From: Saccoglossus kowalevskii
Taxonomy: Eukaryota > Hemichordata > Enteropneusta > Harrimaniidae
Direction of reading: 5' to 3'
NCBI RefSeq assembly: GCF_000003605.2
Contig: NW_003109979.1
Coordinates: 127,124 to 191,123, forward strand
Length of the DNA: 64,000 bases
Part shown: one piece after another, positions 1 to 22,433 of the stretch
How the letters are laid out: each line of letters starts with the position of its first letter
Position numbering within the stretch: the first letter of the stretch is position 1
Translations under genes and position numbers: made by a program
The notes under the pieces: model-generated
What the model was told of the DNA's origin: nothing
Seen by the model: only the letters and a program-made list of their open reading frames with translations
The model's database searches: none

Positions 1-201
1 CTATCTCATTACAGCTCCCTGCTCTATCAGGGTCTGTGTATAGACATACTATCACAAAACCAAACATCTGGATAGGGCATCGAGTTAGTAAAGGAATTCC
101 CAGAGTTAAGTGGCCAGTGGTATATATGCTGCAGTTTAAATAGTCATCGTAAATATATATTATACTGTCTAGTGTCAATCTCGCCCGAAAACGTCGTTTA
201 A

Positions 202-500
202 AGCGCGGTAGTCGTTGCGCTGCGCATGTGCGAGATATATGGGTCTCATATAAACAAAGATGGCGACTTTGACTGTTGCGCAGATCAACGAGTAAGAACT
301 GATACTTTTCCAAGCTTTAATTAAGTAATTTTCATGTTATTGGAAGGTATAGAAGAAGTCACCGGCGGTAATCAGTGCAAGTTGCGCCCAGGTCAAACCT
401 CATACTTGCGATTTCCATTTGAAGAGCGCATTGGATTGTGGGAAAACCAATGTTTATCAACACAAATGCGGCACATGCGCAGCGCGACGACTACCGCGCA
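202..500. mobile_element. 299-bp inverted-repeat element (MITE) flanked by TTAA
   Basis: The two ends are inverted repeats of about 29 bp: the left end starts AGCGCGGTAGTCGTTGCGCT and the reverse complement of the right end starts TGCGCGGTAGTCGTCGCGCT; both continue GCGCATGTGC. TTAA lies directly outside each end (198-201 and 501-504), as for piggyBac-type target duplications. A diverged copy of the whole element lies at 38354-38648 in an intron. There is no coding capacity, so it is a non-autonomous element. The superfamily is inferred from TTAA only. Confidence 0.75.
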
Positions 501-3500
501 TTAATAACTAGAACATGTTGTTTTTCTTCAAATTGCGCCACCAATGGCGGAATTGATAGTGTATTTTGTTTTGTTTCGAGTACGAAATGATTTAACTATC
601 CAGGTGTGTGAAAGACACGGTAGGGGCGGTGGTCGTCGCGCCGTGTCATGTTCCGAGTCGGTATGGGACCCATGGCGACGTATACAACGCGTGTAAAATA
701 TGTGTAAACGACCTTCTAAGGACAGAATCAGACTGTATCACCGAAGCAATTAATAAACATCGATTCTTGTGTTTTTGACAGATTAATATCTGATATGTAC
801 ACTCCCAGTCGATTACATTTTCGCCAAGGTCAACGATGTTAACTGTCGTACAGCACAATGCAGTATTCGAGGGGTAACTCCTAATGTGTTTTTCTGTGGT
901 GTCTATGATTACCATCGAACCCGATTTAACATATCTGGAACAATTCCCCGGACATATTCATACAGAATAATGTATTCATCCGTTTATATTGCCCATATGT
1001 GCATCTTACACGGTTACTACAACATAATTTAGTTCTTCAGTTCACACTAAGAAATACAAGCCTCATTATTTATTTATTTTTTTTGGAGGCAGTAAATTAA
1101 ATACTACATACTTCGTCAATTTGCAAAAGTGAGTGTAAAAACAAACATCGCCGCTGGTGGCGCTATCATTAATAAAATCTACCGCGTACACGTACACGTA
1201 CACGACTATATTTAGAAGAGTGGAAATTCATACTATATTTAGAACCATTAAATTTCATTTCCGCCAATTGTTCTATCTCCCACGTATCAGTAAATGCCAT
1301 GATTCAGCATGCACATACCGCAATAAGGTCGATTCATACGGAAATTTATCCCTGAAAACCTGAAGGTAATCTACCCCAGCCATACTGCACGTATCAGTGA
1401 CTGGATAAAAATAGATATTAATGAACACCTATAGTTTGTCGCAATGACCTTCAGTAAATCAACAGATCGTTTACTCATCTGGGTATTTATAAGTGTTAAG
1501 TGAAGTATACTGGTATCAAACTGTGACTATTCATTCAGTATGATGCTTTATGTGGAGTTGGCCTCATTAACAAGATCACACAACGTTGGGTTTTTTTCTC
1601 TTCTTTTCACAAAAAACTTAACTTGTAGATTTTCCTTTATCGCCTTTAAATTTGTATAAATTCATGAGTGCAGCAGGCTTTTTAAGATCAGTTAAAACCG
1701 TGACGAGTCAAAATGATGTTAATTGTGCATCTGTCAATCTCTATTTAGTCACTTAAAAACCATCGTCCCTTGAGAAGTCTCTCTCGGAACTCTGTTGATA
1801 CAGACCATTTCCCATATACGTTTAGCATTGAACTTGGCAAGCCTGATTCGTTGAGAACAATGAAGTCAGGTTGAGCAAATATGTGCGCAATTTATGATAA
1901 TTAACCCCAAAATACGACAGCGGCGGTCCCACCTTAAATGTGTGTGGAATGTACGAAAGAAGTAATTTTCCGTTATTGTGATACCTCGGAACGCGATAGT
2001 AATGTAATGGAAGTTGTGTTTAAACAAAACACGAACATGTCATTCCTATTGCTCGGACCACCTGTATATTTTTATTCAGTAAATGAAGTTTACGAAACGA
2101 CACAATACAGCGAATTTTTTCGCAGTTTCGTACGACGAGAATTGACAACGTTATCAAAAAATCAATAAATAAATCAACAGATTACAGACATAAATATATA
2201 TTACAGCATTGGGTGTGAATTTGGATCATGTGACAGGGCCGCTTGCCTGGCAACGTGGGCGCCGTGTATAACCGTGCCTGGCACCCACTAGTGTTCGGTT
2301 AACTATTATATTTGGATAACGGGGCAGGGCTGTTATGAAATTCCGTGACTGTCCCTCTGTGCGAGGAACTGTGAAATTTCGACTCGCATGAGGAACGAAA
2401 AAAAGCCACTCCCGTACCATGCGCATGTATATTCATGTAATTAAGTAAATCGCCGGATCCCTGGATGTCAGTCACGGTGTAAAACAAGAAGAGAAACCCT
2501 AAGCGCACACAGCACAGACAATATATTTCGTCACGGTATATTTGCGACGGCTGACACAAACACGCAGTTGAGTTTTATACGTCAAAAAATCAATCATTGA
2601 ATGTTAGATTTTAGGGTCGGGTAGCCAATTAAGCAAAATCTTGAAGGTACCCTCGCACGCATTGGCCCCAAACGGGATCTTACTAACAGTAGAAAATGGT
2701 TCCGTGAATACGCACACAAATCGCGACACTACCTGTGTGCAGCAATGAAGCGGACTAAAGGTCATCGCAACATGATATACAGATTGCCTATGTTGTAACC
2801 ACTATATAATAAGTAAATACATTTGAAATGGACTCCATATTTCAATTACCAATGTTTTTAATTGCAAAAATCGTAAAATGCGGAAGGTTGTCTAGGGTCG
2901 AGAAAATTTTGTAATGCACACATAAAACGTAGTTCGATTTCTTCTTGGTTCATGACATGTTCTTCATGATTAAGGGTGATCAGCTTACACAAAATTTGGG
3001 GACAGCAATCTCCTGGAACATTTTTTTTGAATTATTCTCTGTGATTGGCTGTTTGAAATTTCGAAGATAAACGTTGGGGTACGAAGACTATTTTTTTCAT
3101 TACGAAAATCAATTGTATTACAACCAAAAATGGCCGCAAAAGCTGGGTTTAACCATAGATTTTTCCGAGGGGGCGACCGCCACTCTGCCCCACTGTCCCG
3201 CCGCCACTGTATTTGCATAATGTTATCTGTTTGATGGAACGTTTCACTCAGCATAATATGAGGAACGTGTTGCCATACTAACGCAGCACGCGTTCAAATT
3301 TCGGGGTCTAATTTACACGCGCTGAAAACGTCGCACGTTGAACACGACGCGCTGCGAAGACTGTTATTTGCAGTGTAGACAGTTTTTCGGGGTGGGGTCT
3401 CGAGTAATTTATTCAAAGTGTCACTGCTATCATCGATAATCTTACATTAATATGGCGTGTCAATCAGATTGTTCGCACGTGTTCTAGGAGTATACTCCAG

Positions 3501-5767
3501 TGTCGTGAGATAACACACATTGGAATTCATATATGCATACTGTTATAAGTAGAATGAAAAGGTAATAACAGTGATGCCTTAAAGGGGAACCTGCCAACCC
3601 CAGGGATTGCACCAAGGAATCATGGGACACTATTGTTTATGTTGTTTACAATGTTAATGTATCTTTTGTTATCCATTTAATTTTAATCCAGAAAACAAAT
3701 TTGTTGTGAGATTAGGCTTAAATGAAGATGGTACATTTTGAATGTGATTGAATGAATGAGCTCACAAAGCACATATACATAGGTATAATAAGCATGGACT
3801 GTGAATACAATAAATATGACTTATTTTTGATATGATTTGAATAATTCTGTATATGTATGGGGAGGGGGCATAATTTACCTTCTCATAAATATAATCATCA
3901 TTCGTTATACGTTATTCAACCACGCATGGCAAGACATCATGCAGATGACAACATCTAGCTGCGTACGTGCAGAGCTTCGCTACTGAAATAATGTTTTCTC
4001 AAGATCTAGTGTGACTTTTCAATGTTGCCGTCCCGGGTCAGTTACATCCCCATACTATCACAATAACATTGCACGACAGTGGTATAGATGTGTTTTTCAA
4101 ATCATAATAAAAATCCATAACAACAGATGGTTATTTAGACTTCCTAGTGTATTTCATAACTGGTATTTCCTAACAACCAACACGTCGACGATTCGCTTTG
4201 TGCCAAGAACTACGTAATTATTCGCGACGCGATTAAATGTATGGAATATATTGTCACGTGCCGTGCAAAAATCACTAGAACCGTCTTTCAAATATCTATC
4301 TATCACATCACTGCTTGGCAGTTAATTATTTCATTTGAAACATCGCGAACTCGCAAATTTGACTAATTTGTTTATATTCGTGAGACGTTAGCCGTCGGTG
4401 CTCATCATGTCGCAACCTCGAACGAGGCTACGGATTGATGACGTACTAACGGGTCGGAATATCACGTGTATCAGAAAACACAAATGAATCTAGTGCAAGT
4501 GTGGGGTAATTTGTTAAGAATAGACGCGGTTTTAATTGTTGAGTGAAAGGTTTTATCAAATAAATGACACAGATCAAATAAACAATGCGGGTGCTTGAAT
4601 TGTTTCTGTGTAAATAACCATTTTTTGGACCTCTGGGAAATAATTTGGCGTGTGACGTTCCTGTGTTAAAAAATGCACATGCATTCTTAGTACCAGGACA
4701 ATTTGTTTAGCAAGTCACTCAGATACGATGTTTCACTTTGAATGACAAATTTACTGGATATGAGTGTATATAAAACGTCTTCAAATGATTTGGGTTGTAG
4801 GGAGTATGATCGCCAAAAGGAACGGAATTCACGCAGGGTAATTAAAATTACCGCAACTACATTCCATGAGATGATAAAATACCAAACTATGGCCTGGGTT
4901 TTGTTTGCATTCATTTTCAAATGAGAAGCCGCGGCGATTGATTGTAACTACGTTTTCCAAATCGAATGCAGACAATATAACGCCTAGTCGCAATTAATTA
5001 TTCTACCTGTGATACATCATCGATATAGTGTGAACTTAACGCGAATAGTGAAGTAGATTTAGTGTCAGGAACGTCGCATAATTGTGGGATAAACAATATC
5101 CCACAATCCATTAGTATTTTCACAATGTCCTCGCGTTCAGGAAATATGTGTATATTGCCATGATATGAATGTTAACAAAAAAATAGAATGTTGAGCAACA
5201 AAAAGCGATATAATTAAAGACCAATTCGGTCTGGCTTTGCACGAATACATGTATACTGCTTGAAATTGAAACTGGTGTCCTCTTACTTTCATATGAGTAG
5301 GGTGGAAGTAGAAAGTCAAAACCTCACTTCCGTCCTCATATAGACCGTGACTACGCAAGTAAAGTAGTCGGCTAGCCAGACCAAGTAGACAGATGTGCGA
5401 CATGACGACATACCATACTGAAACTACAAGTACTCACATGCCAAGGACATTTCGTAATAACTTAAACTTTAAGAAATCAGTGACGGGGTTATACAATATA
5501 ACACCCTAACCATTAAATTTTAGCCCAGCTGGTTCTGGGTTTATTAAAGACGAAGTGTGACGTCATTGTTATTTTCCAATTTGTATGATCCGTGTACGCA
5601 TCGCGTAGGATTTGATTTTGTGATCAGACATCACTCCCTTCGCTACAGTTTCTGCTCTCCGATATCATTTCGGGATGTGTTGCCATAACAACCAATTTTA
5701 TCATTTTTCACAGGCCATCACAATAATAAGTGGGTATTATAAAGAACCTTGGCAAACAACAACACAT

Positions 5768-5920
5768 TGATCCCTGATGAAGTTCCACAAACGTAGGAGA
5801 ATACAATTTACGTTTTAACACCACTTTTCATTCTCTAGATATTCACTATTGTATTCAGGTACCCGCCATCTTGTTATTCTATCAAAGGATTGTGGGTAAA
5901 GTGTGACATATAAAACTGTT
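5768..5920. repeat. Dispersed repeat, copy 1
   Basis: About 150 bp, from a CCTGATGAAG block through CCACAAACGTAGGAGAAT to GCAAAGGATTGTGGGTAAAGT-like sequence. It matches 26377-26545 in the same order and orientation with many substitutions. It has no coding potential. It is probably an old interspersed element; class unknown. Confidence 0.6.
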
Positions 5921-7261
5921 CTTCTTGGCCTGAATTACACCTTTGAGTAATGGAGGTTTAATCGACTGACTGCCTTCGTACTGTGCTCTAATTGCAACAA
6001 CATGGAGTGGAAAGTGTGAAGCATGAATTAAAATAATTACGAGAATGGCCGCTGTGGGCAACTCTTTAGCATTAACCATCTCAAAATGTGACTTGACGAT
6101 AACCAGTAGAACTGAGCATGCACTTTAACATGTTATGACGTTTTGTTAACGTACTAGTACACTGCAAACTAACTAGTAGAAATACAATCTTATAGATATA
6201 TCATCATAGAAGGAGTACTTTGACCGGGTATGGAAGGGGAACTCACTTTTGTCCCTAAAGAATTTTATCCCACACAAATATTGAACGTCTTTGCAGAGAA
6301 AATTAATTCAAGCTAAAATAAAGTATTTTGCAGTATTCACTCAGCAAATCTGAGTCTCATCGTAGTCATACGGTGACGTTCAGTTGGTGAAACAACATTG
6401 AAGTTGCTTTTTGGTTGTTTACTGCATGTATGAAAAATTAAGGCGACATGTGGTTGAAAATTTCTACTGAGTTCAAACGCGTACATCATTAAACGTTCGA
6501 TTATCTGATGGACCTCTGCCCAGTGACCCCCTTTTATGTCGGACAAAAGTTATGGACTACTTTTCTTCACTTGATTGTTAAATTGCGTGACATGCTGTCG
6601 GCATCTCATATCGTGTGGCTGTCAGTGCGTTTGCTGGTACGTTAAAGGAAATGAAATATATTTATAGAATAGTTGTTAAACCTGTAATGGACTCTTAATA
6701 ACTTCTCAAACAGGTGCTAGATGGCGGTAGGTATGACTGTCCTTGATCTTAGGCAAGGTGACGTCGTTCCGTATACGCACGATGCATTGTTCTGAAGGGA
6801 AAATTATTGCGAATGATACCCGTACAGGACTCCGTCGCTTTGGAGTGTTCGGTATACTCTATTTGTGGTACGTAGTGCGAAACCGCGCATGCTCAGTTAG
6901 ACAAATAGTTATAAAAACATCACAATTCAAAGTGATTTAAATACTTGCCCCTTATCTGAATATATTCATTGTTAGACAGTGTTTCTCTATCGCTACAATT
7001 TACATTGTCGTACAGAATAAAAAAAAAACTGCGCTCTGTATTCAACATCTGTCTTCTCTGTCACGATGGTTGCTATTAGCCTTGCTCTGACAGTGGTCGT
7101 AATGTAAACAGCCGTCTAAAATGGGGGGGGGTGCAGACGTCCGAATTCCGATTCCAAGACATTGACAATTGGATAACGACTCAGTCTCGTGAAAGAAATA
7201 TAATGCAGTGATCATGGGTTATCTTTCAGTGAAGTTAATGGCGATATTATAGAAATATTGA

Positions 7262-7365
7262 CTCGGGCCGAGGTCGATATACAGATTTGTTGACCGGGGC
7301 GAGGCCCAGGTCAACAATGCTTTCTGAGGGCCGACAAATCTGTATATCAGCCGAGGCTGGGGTCG
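7262..7365. repeat. Nested inverted repeat (hairpin element)
   Basis: An outer perfect 15-bp inverted repeat pairs GATATACAGATTTGT at 7276-7290 with ACAAATCTGTATATC at 7334-7348. Inside it a second perfect 9-bp pair, TTGTTGACC (7287-7295) and GGTCAACAA (7309-7317), forms a nested stem. GCCGAGG motifs lie outside both arms. It looks like a small inverted-repeat transposon end or a foldback element. Confidence 0.6.
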
Positions 7366-9728
7366 ATATTTGTATTATTATACCGAATAAAACAAATACT
7401 CTTGTAAAAAGCTGCATTGCAAGATCTCTCCTGTCCAAGATTTTGATGACAATATCCATATTGTTCTCCATCGTACTTATATTCCACAATCACTTCCGAA
7501 ATTACTGTCACATTTAAGATTGTTGTAGAAATCAACTAGCTACGAACGATTATCTGACATTTCAGAAGCCGTGGCGTTTACACCTGACGCGCGCGCACAC
7601 ATACACTCACGCGGGCCTAACTAAACGCAATATAATAACACATTTCCGGTTAAATGAGCAATCCACGTATGTGTACGATACACAATGAGTAATGAAATTA
7701 CCTTAGTGAAATAAACAGATGCACTAAACGTCGGTATACGTCAACATATCCTGCGATACCGTGCGACAAGTTATCAGCGCTATCTACGTATACGGTGTGG
7801 CCCATACAGTCGTCGTATCCGATGTTGTTCGAAATGTTCACAAATTAAAGGTGATCCCCGGGACAACGCCGACGAACCTCAACGGCGAATCGTAAGAAGC
7901 CGATTATAACGTCTTTGACCGCTGACAAGTCAATGTGCAATTATATTGACCAAAAAATGCGATTATTAATATAAATATCTGAAACCATAACGACTGTTCG
8001 TGTCGACAATGAGGTCAGTTTTGTTACAGACGGGTCAGCTGTCGTTCAGCACATTACACACGTGCTGATATGCGAGGAATGTAAGCGTAATATTTCAAGG
8101 GATAAAATAAAGAAATGTCGGCATTAGTTTCAAGTGACGTGAATTTTAGAGTAGCAGCTACTCCAATTCCACCATATGACCGAAACTGCCAGAGTGTCTG
8201 ATGCCATCATAGCGCGCGCGCGGTTGTCGAGACATTGGTTTTATTTGTATTGTTTGGATTCGAGAGCCTATTTTTAGTTCTAGACGGTTTCCGTACTGAC
8301 TATAGGTCCTTCCCATGCGTGAACGGAACTAGATTTAACTATGGTCCTACAAATTAAACCCCATAAGTCCATCGTCTAGCCGATAAGCAAACTTATTGGA
8401 TTTGTAGCTTTCAATCCCAGACCGTGCTAGAATGTAGTCTGAGCGCAGTTTATAAAGCCGGATAAGCGGGGAATGATAAAATTCGTACTACTTAATTACG
8501 AAATTGCAAATCACAATCACAAAATTTCGAGTTGGTCATGTATTAAAATATTTGCAATCATTTATTGTTTTCGAATACGAGAAATATACAATTTATATTA
8601 AATAATGAATATTTTGACAAAGTACTTTACATGTAGCTTTACATTGCATTTGATGCCTTCTTATTAACATGAGTGTATAACTGTCAGATGTTTTGTACTT
8701 TGCCTTAAAGTTAGATGTCCGATGAACAAGCGTTGGACTGTGAATCATGCCGTGAGTCCTCGTCGCCGCCTTCACTGTGTTCAGCTATATCTGTGTTGTA
8801 ATAAACACAAAACATATACCACGCGTTTAGTTTGGAACTGTCTTAACATATTCACGAATTCCGCGTTGTCTGACTGTATATAATGTAACTATGTTTAATA
8901 CATGTGTAATATATTAAAAATTCCTTATGTGGCGTGCATTATTAAGACGTTGTGTACATAGCGCCTCTATAACAGAATGCCCCGATTAATTCACACGGCT
9001 CCACCCTGCTTGTGACGTTTTGTTTATTAGTTCCTTATATGGCACGTGACGGTGACGTTTCGGACGAGTTTATAAACATGGAGGGATGTTGGTATGGGGG
9101 TTGGACTCGTTCATTCTGACGAAAAATACTGAATATAGTAGTAAAAAAGCATACGTACCAATTACTATTAATATATCAAGTCTCGCCTTAACAATTGCTG
9201 AATAATATTGCTGGGCATCTGCTCCATCAACGCCACGTTTACTATCATACCCTCCTTAATAAATGGTTTTACCCAACAGGGGGGGACATTCTCGTGACCT
9301 GATCAGTATGCTATTGTAAAGCTAGAACCACACCACCTGCGTAAGGCCTATCACATTAGCGCGTGTTAGTTGTTCGTGAAAGGAGCGTTTTTAAATACGA
9401 ATTGGTGTGTACGGGTAGCCAAGGACCACCACATCACTAAACATTCAAATTCATTCATACGTTGTGTTCGGCAGAGATAGCAGGACAAAGACCGAGTCAT
9501 TTGTTGTACTGATAACAGACAGTATCGTATCTTCGCGAGCAGTGTGTTCAACTATACATACACACCAATATTTCCAGATTGACCAGGCTTTCGTGTTGAC
9601 TGAATCACAATAACACGAGGAAATACTTCAAAGTTGAACTAGAAACGTAGCCGTATTCGTAATTCCCGGTACAGAGGGCACGGAAGCAAGCTCACGAAAA
9701 CACTCAATTACTGTCGCTGTTGCGTAGT

Positions 9729-19943
<10,215 letters not shown>

Positions 19944-20678
19944 CATTAACCATTTCAGGTATTTTGTCGAAATGGATTTTTTTTTGACTGATTAATGATG
20001 AAACTGAATAGTGAAGTCGTACTGTTTACCACAAAGAAGATTACGTTGACTTTGCCAAAGAAACACTGCGTTATTGTGAACACTGATGGTTACAGCTACG
20101 TGTATATACGAAACGTTGTTGACTTAGATCCTATGCACTTAGTGGTTAAACAGGGTTATTTTATTTGATCTGTGGTGCTAATTTTTGTTTCGAACCTGAC
20201 ATAAATCTTCTATGTAGAGGTATTTTTTGGGGCGTCACCTTTCAAGCAATGGCGCCTGGTTATATGCTTTACGTCCAATCCGTTCATCCAACTAACTTGG
20301 ATTATGCTTGTATAAAAACGTGCTTCCGTAAATTCTAGTTGTTGCCATAGAGGGCTCATGGTTGATTTGCTTTTTTACGAGAGTACATGTACCGACATTG
20401 CATATATATATATATTTATGTTGATAGATTTGTCGAAAATGTAGTGTTTATTTAATTTATCGAGTTTATCAGAGTTTGACTGCCAACTATATTGTATATT
20501 ATATTGTACAAGTGCGCATGTGCCTTAAAAGTGGTGCGTCGTCAACGGGTTGCTTTGTCGTTGAGGGCGGGTGTGTTGATGTTAATCTCTCTATGACGAA
20601 TAGATTTTGGAATCTGGTTTGTGCTGCGGGATCATTGCACAACGATTATCCTAATCATTCTGACGAGTAAGAAAACTC

Positions 20679-20684
20679 AATAAA
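20679..20684 (+). terminator. Poly(A) signal AATAAA, candidate for the kinase gene
   Basis: Canonical hexamer about 735 bp after the kinase stop codon, followed by T-rich sequence. A second hexamer at 21102-21107 is an alternative. Which one is used cannot be told from DNA alone. Confidence 0.5.
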
Positions 20685-22116
20685 TCGTTATTTTAATTTA
20701 TTGTAATGCGAGTTATTTTTCTATTTGTTGCGTTTCTTCTAAAAAAAAAATAGTCCGGTCGAGAGTGGATGCGCTGCAGCAATTTTTATGAAGTCCAGTA
20801 CTGCGTTACTAAACCACACGTATATTGTGTAGGAAGTCTCTTGACAATAATGTGCGTTTTATGGAACAAAGATAGGACGGATTTGTGTAGGGACCAGAGA
20901 AACTAAACACGCACACGAATGTAATAATTATTTGGTTCCACTAAAGAAATTTACATGACTACCTTCATCTTGCTTTCAGTTCACTTCTTACTGTGTACAT
21001 ATATGTTTTTCAATTTTATGAAGAATTACAAATCTGAGTGGGTGTTTTTTCTGGGTATTTAATCCACAAATATAAATGTTATAAAGTTTGTCTTTTGAGA
21101 AAATAAAGAGTATGTGACAAAATAATACTATCGTCTGTGTAAATGAATTTCAAATCGTCCAAAAGCGAATTTCTTCAAGTTGACAAATTTTGTAGTTTGT
21201 GACATTATTTTGAGAATAAAATTCCACCTGATGACTATCATATTTTATGTTCAAAATCTTGCGATCCTCCCTCCATAGCCGCTACTATTTGAACTTGACT
21301 GGTTCTGTTTACACAAGATGCAGACATGTTGAGTCGGTTTTAAGACTGTTTTGGGCCATTGAGAGAATTCTTGATGTATTGATAAAAAACAATAGAAGTG
21401 GTAATTAAGGGTACAGAAATTAACTTTTGTAAATTGATTTGCATGACCAGTTAGAGTAAACTACAAATCCAAACTGCACTCTATTATAGTGGGTTTTTCC
21501 CATTGGGTAAATTGTGTACAGTAAACGTACTTCGTAAAAGCCACCAGTTAGGGGCGGGTGGTAATACAACTACATATCATGTTGACCATGTATAGAATTG
21601 AATAAGTCAACGACAACCTTGAAGCCGCCAAACTCGCGACAAAACTCTTCAAAGGCGTCAAAATAACTAACTTAGTTTAAAAACTTCATAATTGGGTCAT
21701 TTAGAATGTAAAGTCTCAAACATTCTGTGTGGATGTGTGTGCGAGCCACAGGTATAAACAATATGAACAGTGTCATCAGTAGAGTCCCTTGCACACATTT
21801 GAGTCGCAGTTCTGCCGTGTTAGACTGTTCGCCTTTTCAACAAGTGGTTCTATATGGCGAGAATATGAGCAGTTCCAAATTCTTGGGGTTCAGAATCTGA
21901 CGTCGTCCAAAATAGATTATTCGGCAGTCTAAATCATTTTAAACATTTTGTCGCTAGAGGGCGAACTTTATTTTCCCAGTTAATGTTGGTATTGACATGA
22001 ACCCTATACTTTCTATGGCATAGAAAAGAACCATTGCAACTGTTTGGCAAGGCGATTACCATTATTAGGCAGTATTTCGTCATTTGAATAACATAAAATC
22101 GGGCACTCGTGTCGGT

Positions 22117-22274
22117 CTTTTATGCATGTTCTTTACGTAATGAAGCTTTTGTCCCTGGCGAAAAGTAACAAAAAATGTGATTAATATAATGACGTAGTGT
22201 CCTGTGTGGAATGCATACATTATCAGCTATGTTTCTGGCGGTTTGCTCTGTGAATGATTTTTTTAGACTATTGA
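22117..22274. repeat. Dispersed repeat, copy 2 (pairs with 19478-19625)
   Basis: Shares ATGAAGCTTTTGTCCCTGGC-like sequence, ATGACGTAGTGTCCTGTGTG and TTTCTGGCGGTTTGCTCTG with the copy in the last kinase intron, in the same order and with scattered substitutions. Confidence 0.7.
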
Positions 22275-22433
22275 CAAATATAAAAAAATAAAGATCGTTT
22301 GTACTTTGTGAATACAAGAACATCGCAGAGGCCAGTTATGCCACATAAATTAAGTCTTATTGGTCTTTTTAGGTCAAATTCATAATGAAAATCGTACACC
22401 ACACATTTTTATTCATATAATGAATGCAAATCT

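Larger units (their letters stand above)
505..9660. other. Intergenic region, no gene recognised
   Basis: Only short open frames with no recognisable domain occur on either strand. A GC-rich stretch at 623-650 (GGGCGGTGGTCGTCGCGCC) resembles one terminal repeat of the element at 202-500 and may be a solo end. Small repeats at 5768-5920 and 7262-7365 are listed separately. Non-coding 5' exons of the kinase gene could lie here but cannot be located. Confidence 0.5.
19944..22430. other. Kinase 3' region and intergenic DNA
   Basis: This holds the presumed 3' UTR of the kinase. Two AATAAA poly(A) signals are visible, at 20679-20684 and 21102-21107; either could end the transcript. No other gene is recognised. 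The second copy of the 150-bp dispersed repeat occupies 22117-22274. Confidence 0.5.
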
